From Paenibacillus xylanexedens (lineage in GTDB: Bacteria; Bacillota; Bacilli; Paenibacillales; Paenibacillaceae), in contig NZ_VEIO01000002.1 of the NCBI RefSeq assembly GCF_007680605.1, forward strand, positions 369,899 through 433,898: DNA of 64,000 nucleotides. The letters are read 5' to 3'. Positions 44,945-53,833 of the stretch are shown here, in pieces; position 1 is the first letter of the stretch; every line of letters begins with the position of its first letter. The notes below the pieces were generated by a model. The model was not told the DNA's origin. It saw nothing but the letters and a program-made list of their open reading frames with translations, and searched no databases. A program made the position numbers and the translations under genes.

Positions 44945-45403
44945 ATGATAAAAGGATTATTTGAAACCCATTTGAACGTTACAGATCTACAAAGATCACA
45001 TCATTTCTACGAGAAGGTACTTGGATTACCTCTTGCTAGTGAAAACCCGGAACGCAAATACTTATTTTACTGGATTGGCGGCGAACGCCATGCCATGCTC
45101 GGGCTGTGGGAGAAGGAGCCGGCGCAGGTGCAGCGTCAGCACTTTGCTTTTCAAGTATCTCTGGAAGATATGCAACATGCCGTTGAATACCTGGAAAACA
45201 AGGGTATCGCCACCCGTAATTTTCTGGATGACGATATTGGGGAGTTATATGTCTTCGGCTGGATGCCTGCGGTTGCTGTTTATTTTGCCGATCCGGATGG
45301 TCACTCGTTAGAATTCATTGCTTTGCTGCCAGACGAAGCGAAGCCTGAGCTTGGCTTGGTGCCGTGGAGTGAATGGGAGAAAATGCATGGGAGAAGTATA
45401 TGA
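44945..45403 (+). CDS. VOC family (glyoxalase/dioxygenase-like) protein
   Basis: A single-chain VOC protein of 152 residues with two beta-alpha-beta-beta-beta modules. The first opens FETHLNVTDLQRSHHFYEKV and the second has HFAFQV. The metal ligands usual for the fold are the early His, a middle His in RQHFAFQV and the late Glu in DGHSLEFIAL. Substrate unknown; similar proteins include fosfomycin thiol transferases, glyoxalases and ring-cleaving dioxygenases. GGAGGGG lies before the start. The stop overlaps the next gene by 4 nt (ATGA). Confidence 0.88.
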   Translation: MIKGLFETHLNVTDLQRSHHFYEKVLGLPLASENPERKYLFYWIGGERHAMLGLWEKEPAQVQRQHFAFQVSLEDMQHAVEYLENKGIATRNFLDDDIGELYVFGWMPAVAVYFADPDGHSLEFIALLPDEAKPELGLVPWSEWEKMHGRSI

Positions 45404-46110
45404 TCATTGAACAAGTATTGTTTTACACCGTAAAGCTGGAGGAACTGCGCCAGTTCTACGGGGATACGCTGGGCATGAAGGTGTCCGCGATTAATCCATT
45501 GGAGGAAGCATTTACTTTGTGGGCCGGGAGCACCAAAATGATATTCAAACAGTGGAACACCGCATCCGAAGCAGAGAAAAAGGACATCGAACCGTTCTAT
45601 CATTTTGCCTGGATGATTCCGACGAATCAGTTTCAGCAAGCGAAGCAGTGGGCAGCGTTGCGGGTAACGCTAAGTACAGATGGAGAGCGAGACCAGACTT
45701 ACTCAAACAATTGGGATTCGCATTCGTTATATTTTGAAGACCCGGCCGGGAATATCGTGGAGCTGATTGCTCATCACAGGGAAAACAACGAGCAGGAGCG
45801 TGCATTCTCGATGGCAGATATCCTGCAGGTGTGCGAGATCGGGCTGGTTTCGGAGGATGTTCCGGCAGCCGTGCACGAATTGGAGAAAGCGGGACTATCC
45901 CGCTGGGGCGAGGGGAGCGATACCTTCTCTCCGGTGGGTGACCGAAACGGTTTGTTTATTGTGGTGAAGAAGGAACGTGTCTGGTTTTTCTCGAATCAAA
46001 AGGCGCGGATTTTCCCGCTGGAAGCCACGATACATCAAGTGGGCAAGCTTCGTTTCAAGGGGAACGACAGCAACTTTGCAGCATATTCTGCCACTGGGGT
46101 GTCCATGTAA
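45400..46110 (+). CDS. Two-module VOC family protein
   Basis: The protein has 236 residues with VOC-type modules at about 1-130 (IEQVLFYTVKLEELRQFYGD, then HSLYFEDPAGNIVELIAHH) and a shorter one at about 145-235 (VCEIGLVSEDVPAAVHELEK). His and Glu metal ligands are visible in the first module. Its ATG overlaps the stop of the preceding VOC gene (ATGA), so the two are coupled and may form one complex. The reaction is unknown. Confidence 0.82.
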   Translation: MIIEQVLFYTVKLEELRQFYGDTLGMKVSAINPLEEAFTLWAGSTKMIFKQWNTASEAEKKDIEPFYHFAWMIPTNQFQQAKQWAALRVTLSTDGERDQTYSNNWDSHSLYFEDPAGNIVELIAHHRENNEQERAFSMADILQVCEIGLVSEDVPAAVHELEKAGLSRWGEGSDTFSPVGDRNGLFIVVKKERVWFFSNQKARIFPLEATIHQVGKLRFKGNDSNFAAYSATGVSM

Positions 46111-46243
46111 AATATCTTTAGATCAGATATAGTGCAAAAGGAATAAGTATCTGAACTCCGTCATGTTATAGAAGTAAACGCTTTAATTTATTTAGATCAG
46201 GAGTAGTCCGGCTTGTAGCGAGGCTTCCGTAACTTGAAGGGGG

Positions 46244-47203
46244 ATGGCACACTTGGATCGACGTTTGTTGGAAGAGGGACTAGCGACAATGGCGTCCAGT
46301 CGGGAACGCACAGGTGATCTGTGGCATGCCCATTATGGGGCAGGGGCAATTGCGGCTTACTTTTGGGTGCGGGAAAATCGTCTCGCAGCCCTTGCGGCTG
46401 GCAGCATTACCGCCGAAGCAAAAGCGATGCTTCGCCAGCATGGGACACATATCAGTCATACCGCCTCACCAAGTGCGGGCATGCCGTTAGAAGAAGCCGA
46501 AGTGCGTATTGCGGCAGCGCTGGAGCGTACGATTGGCGAGCTGCACTGGGTAGGACACCAAGTGATCTATGGCGCGATTAGTCTCAAAGCCATTCGTGAA
46601 CTGGAAGGATGGGGCACCGTAGAAGAGATAGAGCAGATTGCTCGATTAATTGAGTCGTTTGAACGTACGATCCCAGGCAGATCCTGGGTGAATACAACAG
46701 TGAAAGAGATTCGCCATATGCAACTGGATGAGAATGACAATTTTCCTGAGATGTTGCATCCGATTCAGCTGTCTCAGTTCATTCTGGAGGAACTTGGGGC
46801 GTTTCGTACAATTTATCAGGCGGAAGCTCACCATGACCTGATCGGTCATATGCTCACCTACGGACATGCGCTGAACATGCTTTATGAGCTAGGTTATCAG
46901 GCTCTATTTTATAAAGGCATTCCACCTTTTCTCAAAATGGTCAAGGCCCTGCGCCTGAGCCGTCATATGGATATGACGCAAGAGGCAGCTACGCTGCAAT
47001 CGCCTGTGGACGTGCTGCCATTAGCCCAAGCTGAGCGATCACGTGCGCTTCCGCATGAGTTGGAATACTGGTTGACGGATCGGCGCTGCCGTGACTGGTA
47101 TGGCGGGCATATATTCAAATTTCCGTTCAGCTTCTATCACCATGCCAAACATGAGGAACCTATGCCTGAAATTTGGGAGAAATTCCGTTATATTATTGCG
47201 TGA
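46244..47203 (+). CDS. Hypothetical His-rich cytoplasmic protein
   Basis: The protein has 319 residues, is mostly helical and has no signal peptide. Several His motifs are notable: GELHWVGHQVIYGAIS, AEAHHDLIGHMLTYGHALNM and FSFYHHAKHEEP, which could form a metal centre. I do not recognise a family. ATG 46244 directly abuts GAAGGGGG, so the TTG at 46253, 9 nt from that site, may be the true start. An AAACGCTTT cre-like word lies about 70 nt upstream. A strong terminator follows about 100 nt after the stop. Confidence 0.6.
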   Translation: MAHLDRRLLEEGLATMASSRERTGDLWHAHYGAGAIAAYFWVRENRLAALAAGSITAEAKAMLRQHGTHISHTASPSAGMPLEEAEVRIAAALERTIGELHWVGHQVIYGAISLKAIRELEGWGTVEEIEQIARLIESFERTIPGRSWVNTTVKEIRHMQLDENDNFPEMLHPIQLSQFILEELGAFRTIYQAEAHHDLIGHMLTYGHALNMLYELGYQALFYKGIPPFLKMVKALRLSRHMDMTQEAATLQSPVDVLPLAQAERSRALPHELEYWLTDRRCRDWYGGHIFKFPFSFYHHAKHEEPMPEIWEKFRYIIA

Positions 47204-47301
47204 ACATGGATCAGTCTGAATAAGACATCGTTGGAATCGATATATATATGGCTTAAACCGGAATCGTTAAATAGCGAACAGTGTGGAAAAGATCAGCTTA
47301 A

Positions 47302-47336
47302 GAAAGCACTTGCCCAAGCGGCAGGTGCTTTTTCTT
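47302..47336 (+). terminator. Intrinsic terminator of the His-rich gene
   Basis: AAAGCACTTGCC pairs with GGCAGGTGCTTT around CAAGC, followed by a T run. Confidence 0.85.
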
Positions 47337-47384
47337 TAGAGTCGCACTAATCCTCATAAAACCGACGACAAATCGGCGTAATTC

Positions 47385-47554
47385 ATCCGCAATACCGTCT
47401 GCATGGGGGAGAAAAGAAGGTAAGATGATATTATCGGATCAGAAGCAAGGGGAGCAACGTGTAGCGTACAGTGTACAAAGTCTAGACGATGTGCAAGAGA
47501 CAGAACAGTAGCTCACACACGAAAAGATCAGACCAGCAAATGCTGGTTTTTTTT
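47385..47554 (+). other. Short element A: related to element B, ends in a terminator
   Basis: A 47-nt core (47395-47441) containing GTAAGATGATATTATCGGAT is shared with element B at 50 kb, as is the closing terminator GACCAGC..GCTGG plus T run. Between them a 28-codon frame starts at ATG 47425 (MILSDQKQGE...). In both elements the core also reads as P-S-A-x-G-x-K-x-x-K-x-x-L-S-D-Q with several third-position changes. It may be a peptide gene, a small RNA, or the remains of a duplicated gene. Confidence 0.45.
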
Positions 47555-47623
47555 CATTTCGGTGATTGCGCCCTTACCCTGATCGGGTATTGAAGAATAT
47601 CAAAAAACAGGAGGCTACATGAT

Positions 47624-49345
47624 ATGAAAACAGTATTGTATGTACCACTCGATGATCGTCCGGCGAATCTGGATGACGTCATTGTACAAGGAAAAGCAGC
47701 CGGTCTTCACATCGTTACACCCAACCTGAAAGATATCAAGAACCGTTTGGATACGAAGAAGACGACCGACGGCACAACGCTGCTTGGCACTTCGACGCCC
47801 ATCTACGGAAATCCGCCCAACATCTATGATTTCATTGTCAAACATGCAGCGAAGGCAGAGGGTTTCATCATTTCAGTGGATATGCTTGCGTACGGTGGAT
47901 TGATCGGCAGTCGTCAGCTTCGCGAAAACGGCGGGGGAACGTATCCGTCATATGACGAGCAAACCACTCATTTGCTGGACGTCATTCGAATCATTAAAAC
48001 GAAGTACCCTCGCAAACCGCTGTTTGTGATGGATACGATTATGCGGCTGGCAACGACTTCGTTTGCAGATGGATTGGCACTGGATGCGTATAATGAATCT
48101 CGCTCTCTGATGCAACAACCACGCCAAACCTTTACGGAGTTTGAAGATATTATTCAAGGATATAACGTTTCTCCAGATGGAGTAGAGTATGGGGAAACCA
48201 CATATTTCGATAAACCCAAATACTACAATACAAGACAGCACAAGTTCAAAACGAATCGTTACATTCTGGATCAACTGGCTCGTACAGGATATATTGATTT
48301 CCTTGCCATTGGTGTGGACGATGCGAATACCCAAGGGGTTCAGATCAACGAGATCAAGTATGTCGAAGCGCGGATTAACGAATGGCTGGGCGGTACGGAT
48401 GGACAGAACCCGGCTCGTGCGATTATTTTGCCGGATGCCGATGGATTGGGACATGCTTTGGTCGCACGAATGGCGAACCAGTTATTCAGAGGTGGGGCTA
48501 AAACGAAATATGGCGTGAAGTATTACGGGCCACACGGCTCGACGATCATCAACACCTATGAATATATGGATGTACACCAAAATGTGGTCCACCACGTCGA
48601 TATCGTCGGCGGTACATTGGTGGAGGATGAAGCAGATGCTGCGGTGGATATGGAGATCATCGCCATTACTGCGCTCGATCAGGTGCAGGCGGCGGTGGAG
48701 CGTTTGGCAACGAATGGGGAGCAGGGGTTGCCTTCGATCCTGATTGATTTTGTGGGCAAAGGTCCTGCGAATGTCGATGTAGCTGAGGCTTTGTTGAACA
48801 GTCCATATACCGGACGCGTACTTGGATACAGTGCCTGGAATACGCCGGGGAACAAAATCGGACTTGCGGTTGGCATGGCACAATCGAGATTTGCGCTGAT
48901 CACTACGGAAAAGCATGAACATAAGTTGCGGGATGCCATGAATGCACACGGCTCGCTGTTGTTCAAACGTTTCCTGAAGGACTACAGCTACAAAGCGGTA
49001 GCGATTGCCGATGTTCGCACCTATTCGCGTGCGCATGCCCTGTATACCAATGTGGCAACACTGGCGGATCAGAATATGGTGCTGTTTAACTCGGAAGAGG
49101 ATTACGCTCATCTGCAGAGCTTGTTACGCGATCTCATGCAGACACACACCGCTGAACTGGCAAGCAAACCGGCTTTCGGGCAAGGTAATCCGGCCATTCG
49201 CCAAATCTGTGACGGCCAACTAACGTATGCCACTTATAACGGTGCGCTTTTGGAATACAATAACCCTGATTTCATCTGGGGACGTGCGTTCGAAATTATA
49301 CTTAGCCCGCAGGTGAGGATGAATAAAAATCATGTTTTAGCATGA
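47624..49345 (+). CDS. DUF4127 family protein
   Basis: A 573-residue cytoplasmic protein that begins MKTVLYVPLDDRPANLDDVI, the signature start of the DUF4127 family. Further family-type blocks are SVDMLAYGGLIGSRQ, DFLAIGVDDANTQGVQINE and ILPDADGLGHALVARMANQL. The Asp-rich blocks suggest a metal-dependent enzyme, but no activity is established for the family. AGGAGG lies upstream of the start. It stands alone between a short repeated element and a bidirectional terminator. Confidence 0.85.
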   Translation: MKTVLYVPLDDRPANLDDVIVQGKAAGLHIVTPNLKDIKNRLDTKKTTDGTTLLGTSTPIYGNPPNIYDFIVKHAAKAEGFIISVDMLAYGGLIGSRQLRENGGGTYPSYDEQTTHLLDVIRIIKTKYPRKPLFVMDTIMRLATTSFADGLALDAYNESRSLMQQPRQTFTEFEDIIQGYNVSPDGVEYGETTYFDKPKYYNTRQHKFKTNRYILDQLARTGYIDFLAIGVDDANTQGVQINEIKYVEARINEWLGGTDGQNPARAIILPDADGLGHALVARMANQLFRGGAKTKYGVKYYGPHGSTIINTYEYMDVHQNVVHHVDIVGGTLVEDEADAAVDMEIIAITALDQVQAAVERLATNGEQGLPSILIDFVGKGPANVDVAEALLNSPYTGRVLGYSAWNTPGNKIGLAVGMAQSRFALITTEKHEHKLRDAMNAHGSLLFKRFLKDYSYKAVAIADVRTYSRAHALYTNVATLADQNMVLFNSEEDYAHLQSLLRDLMQTHTAELASKPAFGQGNPAIRQICDGQLTYATYNGALLEYNNPDFIWGRAFEIILSPQVRMNKNHVLA

Positions 49346-49380
49346 CAGAGGAAATGGGCTGTAATTCAAGTTGAGCACGA

Positions 49381-49412
49381 ATAAAGCGAGCTACTCATGA
49401 ACGGTAGCTCGC
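49381..49412. terminator. Bidirectional intrinsic terminator
   Basis: AAAGCGAGCTAC pairs with GTAGCTCGCTTT around TCATGAACG. It lies between the DUF4127 gene and the convergent membrane-protein gene. Confidence 0.85.
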
Positions 49413-49422
49413 TTTCCTATTC

Positions 49423-49899
49423 TCAATTCCAAGCAATGATAATGACGAATATCATAGCTACAACAAAAGAAAGTATGAGAAATGATTTATTATTGTAACG
49501 CTTATGTGCGATCCATACCCCATAAGAAGACATGAGTGATGATATAAAGAAACAGAGGTAAAACAACATTCCTTCTGGAGAAAATAGAAAAGCAATATTT
49601 GTAAGGTTCCAAAATCCAGAAAGAACAGGGATAGAATATACGGGGACAATGGCAACCAGTGCGAATAACAGCGTTTGTGTCCAAAGAAAGTACTTCTTCA
49701 TGCATTTCAATAGAAGAATGGATAAGAGAAATAATATTAAGGTTAAGGTAAAAAAAGAGGGGGCGGTCCACATCAGAAGTTGTCCCCAACCACTCGTTTT
49801 TTCATTATAAAGTAGAAATAAACTCATGCTATAAGTTACTACGCCTGCCAAATAACTTGAGATGAACACCCAGATGTAGAATAGGTCAGATTTCTTCAT
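49423..49899 (-). CDS. Small multi-pass membrane protein, unknown function
   Basis: The protein has 158 residues with four or five TM helices, beginning MKKSDLFYIWVFISSYLAGV and ending in a hydrophobic helix (ILSFVVAMIFVIIIAW). Codon use is AT-rich compared with the neighbouring DUF4127 gene, which could mean a different origin. GGAGGCG lies before ATG 49899. No family is recognised. It lies between the two related elements A and B. Confidence 0.6.
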   Translation of the reverse strand: MKKSDLFYIWVFISSYLAGVVTYSMSLFLLYNEKTSGWGQLLMWTAPSFFTLTLILFLLSILLLKCMKKYFLWTQTLLFALVAIVPVYSIPVLSGFWNLTNIAFLFSPEGMLFYLCFFISSLMSSYGVWIAHKRYNNKSFLILSFVVAMIFVIIIAWN

Positions 49900-50056
49900 T
49901 TAATCGCCTCCACTCTAATAGAACACGATCACTTTATTAAGGGTATATTTTAATCATGTAAATGTCTATCTTTATGAGAAAAAAATCACATAAGAAGCGT
50001 CGTCTTTTTACCTCCCAAGCTCCGCCCTTATTCGCGCACAAGTCAACCCAATCACC

Positions 50057-50168
50057 ATCCGCGGTAGGGGAAAAAGGCTGTAAGATTGTATTATCGGATC
50101 AATTGCCGAGGGACGCACCGAAAGCACATACGCTAATGTACAGACCAGCCAATGCGGCTGGTCTTTTT
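50057..50168 (+). other. Short element B: related to element A, ends in a terminator
   Basis: Its core GTAAGATTGTATTATCGGAT (50080-50099) and flanks match element A, and it ends in AGACCAGCC..GGCTGGTCT plus TTTT (50142-50168). The ATG of element A is ATT here, so the same short peptide cannot start at this point. A longer frame from 49962 reads through the core but also through the terminator. It lies 130 nt upstream of the first tail gene. Confidence 0.45.
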
Positions 50169-50298
50169 GATGCGGTGAGATCGTCCCTGCATTTTGATCC
50201 GGTTTCTACATGGAGTGTGGAAAAGGGGGAGTCCCGAACTGCCACATGGTTGCTGTAACATGCGGGCAGTATTCATTTTTACGGCGGAAGGGGGCGAA

Positions 50299-51300
50299 AT
50301 GAATGTGTCAATTAGACATGAAATGAACACTGAAACGAACAATAAAATGAATAATGAGCAAAGCCACGAAATTAGCAATGCTTCATCAGAGACTTGGCTG
50401 AGCACACGTATTAAAAAGACGTTAAAGCAGAAGCTTACGGCTCTTATACCTGCTTGGGAAGGGCGCGTGCAGGATATTCCTGCTTCGGGTGAAGTATTGT
50501 CAGATCCCTGCGCAGTTGTTGCTTTTGCCGAAGAAGTACCGAAGTCAGCTTGGGCAGGATACAGGCGAATCATCAAGATTTCACCATATGCCCGATCGGA
50601 AGACGGGGGTACAGAGCTGATGGAGGTCTGGTCAGAAGCGTTAATCGCAGGCTTGCATCAGGTGCGGCTGGAGGATGAGGAAGGTGGAGCTTTTACATGC
50701 CTCTATCTGGGTTCTACGGACAGCGACCGTGCAGATGTTGCCTCAGGTTTGGTCACACGCAGTTTGCGCTTTGGTGTGTACGTTCCTGAACCGCAAGGTG
50801 CCTCCGGGAATAGCCCTGTCATGGGTGATCCTTGGCTTGTTGCATTGCAACTTTGGACAGCGAACAAGCTGGGATCGAACTGGTCTGTGTATGCCAATAG
50901 TTGGCCAGGTGGCTATAGGATGCCGTCTGTACTGTGGCGATTAAGCGGGTACAGTACCGCAGTGGCCGGAACATCGGTGCTTGAAGTACGCAAACAGTGG
51001 ATCGGGCATGTTCTCACCGATGATACAGGTCTGACAGATCAGGCGGCAAGTCATTTGGTCCAGCAATTGGCACTTCAATCGCGTATTCCAATGACTCCAT
51101 TGGATAGCGAGGAAGCTGGAGCTAACGCGATGGGCGAGAGTCATACACGTTATGTGACAATAGATGAGGTAACAGCGGATTTGCAAGCCGACGCGTATCT
51201 GAATGGACAGATTCGTCTGACGTTAACACAGCGAATCCGTCGCCCGGTTATAAGTGCACCGCTTATGCGTGAGATTCACCATAACAAAGGAATCGAGTAA
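50299..51300 (+). CDS. Phage tail terminator-like protein, apparently two domains fused
   Basis: First gene of the tail locus, 333 residues. After a Asn/Glu/Met-rich tail (1-30), one module (about 35-150) resembles tail-completion proteins: LKQKLTALIPAWEGRV, then a YRRIIKISPYAR strand and LMEVWSEALIAGL. A second module (about 205-325) has an IRLTLTQRIRR end strand like other tail terminators. Such proteins cap the tail tube. GGAAGGGGG lies before ATG 50299. The second tail set downstream has only a single 139-residue protein in this position. No close family name is certain. Confidence 0.6.
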   Translation: MNVSIRHEMNTETNNKMNNEQSHEISNASSETWLSTRIKKTLKQKLTALIPAWEGRVQDIPASGEVLSDPCAVVAFAEEVPKSAWAGYRRIIKISPYARSEDGGTELMEVWSEALIAGLHQVRLEDEEGGAFTCLYLGSTDSDRADVASGLVTRSLRFGVYVPEPQGASGNSPVMGDPWLVALQLWTANKLGSNWSVYANSWPGGYRMPSVLWRLSGYSTAVAGTSVLEVRKQWIGHVLTDDTGLTDQAASHLVQQLALQSRIPMTPLDSEEAGANAMGESHTRYVTIDEVTADLQADAYLNGQIRLTLTQRIRRPVISAPLMREIHHNKGIE

Positions 51301-51406
51301 AAGTAAGTCCAGAGAAGCTATCACTAATAGATAGGTTCAGATCGTTTTATGTCGTAATTATACTGGCTTTTGTAGACTGATCAGTTTCGGACGAGGTGAG
51401 AAATAC

Positions 51407-51607
51407 ATGGCAAGCTTTTTGAAAAAAAAGTCGCCGGTTCTCCCGCAGTATACGCGGGCTGAACTGATGAATCATTCGGAAGCCCTCTTTGCCGTGAAGG
51501 CAGAGGTGCTGGCTGGTGCGCTACACGAAGCGGCGCACCAGACGTTTTCCATTGAAGAAGCACAGGCAAGAATCAACCAATTTTTGAAAGCGAAGGTGAA
51601 CGAATAA
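51407..51607 (+). CDS. Small tail-locus protein preceding the sheath gene
   Basis: A 66-residue helical protein. The basic start MASFLKKKSPVLPQ is followed by EALFAVKAEVLAGALHEAAH and FSIEEAQARINQFLKAKV. The C-terminal half is similar to the protein in the same position of the second tail set (62540). Its stop overlaps the sheath ATG by 1 nt (TAATG), so the two are coupled. It may assist sheath folding or assembly, but no function is known. Confidence 0.75.
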   Translation: MASFLKKKSPVLPQYTRAELMNHSEALFAVKAEVLAGALHEAAHQTFSIEEAQARINQFLKAKVNE

Positions 51608-53070
51608 TGGCAGGTGGAACTTGGGAACAAACAAATCGTCCGGTCCTTCCGGGATTGTATATGAATTTTCAGGCGGCAGCGTCTTCGGCTATTCAGGCGG
51701 GCAGTCGTGGAACGGTCGTTGTGCCGGTTAAGGCTAACTGGGGTCCGGTGGGCACGTTTGTGGAAGTGGGCAGTGAAACAGCAATCGAACGTACATTTGC
51801 GGCGAGTGCACTGGATAACGGTACGGCTTATGCGTCTTTGAAGCTGGCTTTGCTCGGCGGACCGAAGAAACTGCTCGCTTATCGGGTGGCAAGTTCAGCA
51901 GCAAAAGCAGCTACGCTGACGTTGAAGGACGGCGGTGGTACGGATGTGCTCCAGCTTGATGCAAAGTATCCAGGCGACCGTGCGAATGGCTTTTATGTAA
52001 CCATTCAACCGGGGGTTATCGACAATACGAAGTTTGAAGTGCGCCTGTTTGAAGGCAACCGCATGCTGTATGCTCTCTTAACGTCGGATGTTACAGCGGC
52101 AGCCCTTGCCAAAGAGATCAATGCCGATGAGCAAAACCTGTGGGTCACGGCTCAGGTGATTGGAGAAGGAACTGGTGAGGTTGCGACCGTATCGGGAGCG
52201 GCTTTCAAAGGTGGCGTAAGTGGCAATGATGCACTGACGAATGCAGAGTATATTGCTTTGCAGGGCGCGCTGGAAGGCGAACAATTTGATGTGCTTGCCC
52301 TCGATCATGCAGCGGATGCAGCGCTCCTTGCGAGCTTTGCGGCATGGGTCAAACGGGTACGCAGTGAAGGCAAGCCAGTCTTGGCTGTATTCGGTGGCTC
52401 TATGGCTGATGATACGTCTGCTTCGGCAGCTCAGAAAGCTGCAACACGCTCCCTTACACTGAACCATGAAGGTGTGATTAATGTGGGCACAGGCGTGCGT
52501 TTGGGCGATGCTTTCTATAGCTCCGCACAGACCTCAGCTTATGTTGCGGGTCTTATCGCCGGACAACGTCTGAACGAATCCACGACATATGCGGCAACAT
52601 CGTTCGATGATGTTACACGCCGCTGGACACGCGCCGAACAGGAGCAGGCTGTACAGAATGGCGTATTTATTTTCTTCCACGATGGACGCCGTGTTAAAGC
52701 TCTTCGTGGCGTGAATACGCTGGTCACCCCTGCTGCCGGACAAAATAATGCGTGGAAAAAAATCCGGTCCATCCGGGTCATGGATGCGATCAATACGGAT
52801 TTGCAGCGCTCCGCAGAAGATACGTATATCGGTAAAGTGAACAACACCGAAGAAGGTCGTCAGGCACTGATTGGTGCGATGAAAGCTTATTTGGCGTTGC
52901 TCGCACAGAGCAATGTTATCGAAGCCGAAGGGTATGACGTTGTTCTCGACCCGGCATATTATGGTGCTGCCCCTGTGCTGAAACCGGAGGCGGATCAGGT
53001 ATTCCTGCAATGGAATGTGAAGCTAACGGATGTGATGGAGCAACTGTTTGGTACGTTTTACGTGCAATAA
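51607..53070 (+). CDS. xkdK: Contractile tail sheath protein, XkdK-like
   Basis: The protein has 487 residues and begins MAGGTWEQTNRPVLPGLYMN, the characteristic start of PBSX-type sheath proteins. The middle includes EGQFDVLALDH-like and GTGVRLGDAFYSSAQTSAYV blocks. The C-terminal domain has AINTDLQRSAEDTYIGKVNN, conserved in sheath proteins. The sheath surrounds the tube and contracts to drive it into a target cell. A second, divergent sheath gene starts at 62785. Confidence 0.93.
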   Translation: MAGGTWEQTNRPVLPGLYMNFQAAASSAIQAGSRGTVVVPVKANWGPVGTFVEVGSETAIERTFAASALDNGTAYASLKLALLGGPKKLLAYRVASSAAKAATLTLKDGGGTDVLQLDAKYPGDRANGFYVTIQPGVIDNTKFEVRLFEGNRMLYALLTSDVTAAALAKEINADEQNLWVTAQVIGEGTGEVATVSGAAFKGGVSGNDALTNAEYIALQGALEGEQFDVLALDHAADAALLASFAAWVKRVRSEGKPVLAVFGGSMADDTSASAAQKAATRSLTLNHEGVINVGTGVRLGDAFYSSAQTSAYVAGLIAGQRLNESTTYAATSFDDVTRRWTRAEQEQAVQNGVFIFFHDGRRVKALRGVNTLVTPAAGQNNAWKKIRSIRVMDAINTDLQRSAEDTYIGKVNNTEEGRQALIGAMKAYLALLAQSNVIEAEGYDVVLDPAYYGAAPVLKPEADQVFLQWNVKLTDVMEQLFGTFYVQ

Positions 53071-53269
53071 GGTAACAGGCTTGAAAGCAGGCTAACAGGC
53101 TAGTAGATCGTTATGTAAAAAAAGTACAAGGACATGTTGAGTGGTTGGTATACACAAATAACGGAGAGGACAGCGAAATTCCAGGGATACAGTGATTCGG
53201 AGGACTTCGGATGGCATCGTTATGATGTGTGAACAATAACCACTCAACCATAATAAGGAGGAAATAACC

Positions 53270-53677
53270 ATGTTGGATGCATCAAGAGTGATTCTCGGTA
53301 CCCACGGTCAATTGCATATGGATGGTGTGTGGCAGACCAATATTAACAAGCTGGAGGCCAGCGTAGAGATTGAGAAACGTGAGCTGAATCTGGTCGGCAA
53401 CGAGTGGAAGGTTCACAAAAACGGTGCTAAAAAAGGCACAGGTACGATGACGGGTTACAAGGTTACGTCCGATATGATCAAGCGCGGCTTTACCAAATTT
53501 CAGATTATCTCCAAACTGGACGATCCCGAGTCGTACGGACATGAAAGTGTACTGTTGAGAAATTGCATGGTGGATAAAATTCAGCTGGCGAATTGGACGG
53601 CAGGCGAGGAAGTGCCGGAAGAAACGGGCTTTACCTTTGAAGGGTTCGAATTGCTGAATCCGATTGTAGCGAACTGA
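53270..53677 (+). CDS. xkdM: Tail tube protein, XkdM-like
   Basis: A 135-residue inner tube protein: ASRVILGTHGQLHMDGVWQT at the start and TMTGYKVTSDMIKRGFTKFQ in the middle are typical of the XkdM family. It polymerises into the hollow tube inside the sheath. AGGAGG lies 9 nt before the ATG. It follows the sheath by 200 nt and is followed by an intrinsic terminator, which suits its need for high abundance. Confidence 0.93.
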   Translation: MLDASRVILGTHGQLHMDGVWQTNINKLEASVEIEKRELNLVGNEWKVHKNGAKKGTGTMTGYKVTSDMIKRGFTKFQIISKLDDPESYGHESVLLRNCMVDKIQLANWTAGEEVPEETGFTFEGFELLNPIVAN

Positions 53678-53728
53678 TTTTTATGAAACGTTACTGAATT
53701 TGTTAACAGCAGGCAAGGACATTGAAAC

Positions 53729-53753
53729 AGACCGGGAACCTCTCGGTCTTTTT
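53729..53753 (+). terminator. Intrinsic terminator between tube and chaperone genes
   Basis: AGACCG pairs with CGGTCT around GGAACCTCT, followed by TTTTT. The stem is short but GC-rich. Partial termination here would lower expression of the assembly genes relative to sheath and tube. Confidence 0.7.
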
Positions 53754-53833
53754 GGTGTCTGGAGATGATTATGAAATACACACGGAAGCACATCGAATTC
53801 AGAGAATAGATGAGAAAAAGGAGATTTTAACCG

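Noticed and set aside
49962..50258. 98-codon frame across element B
   Set aside because: It reads straight through an intrinsic terminator and has no ribosome site; only the core shared with element A is notable.
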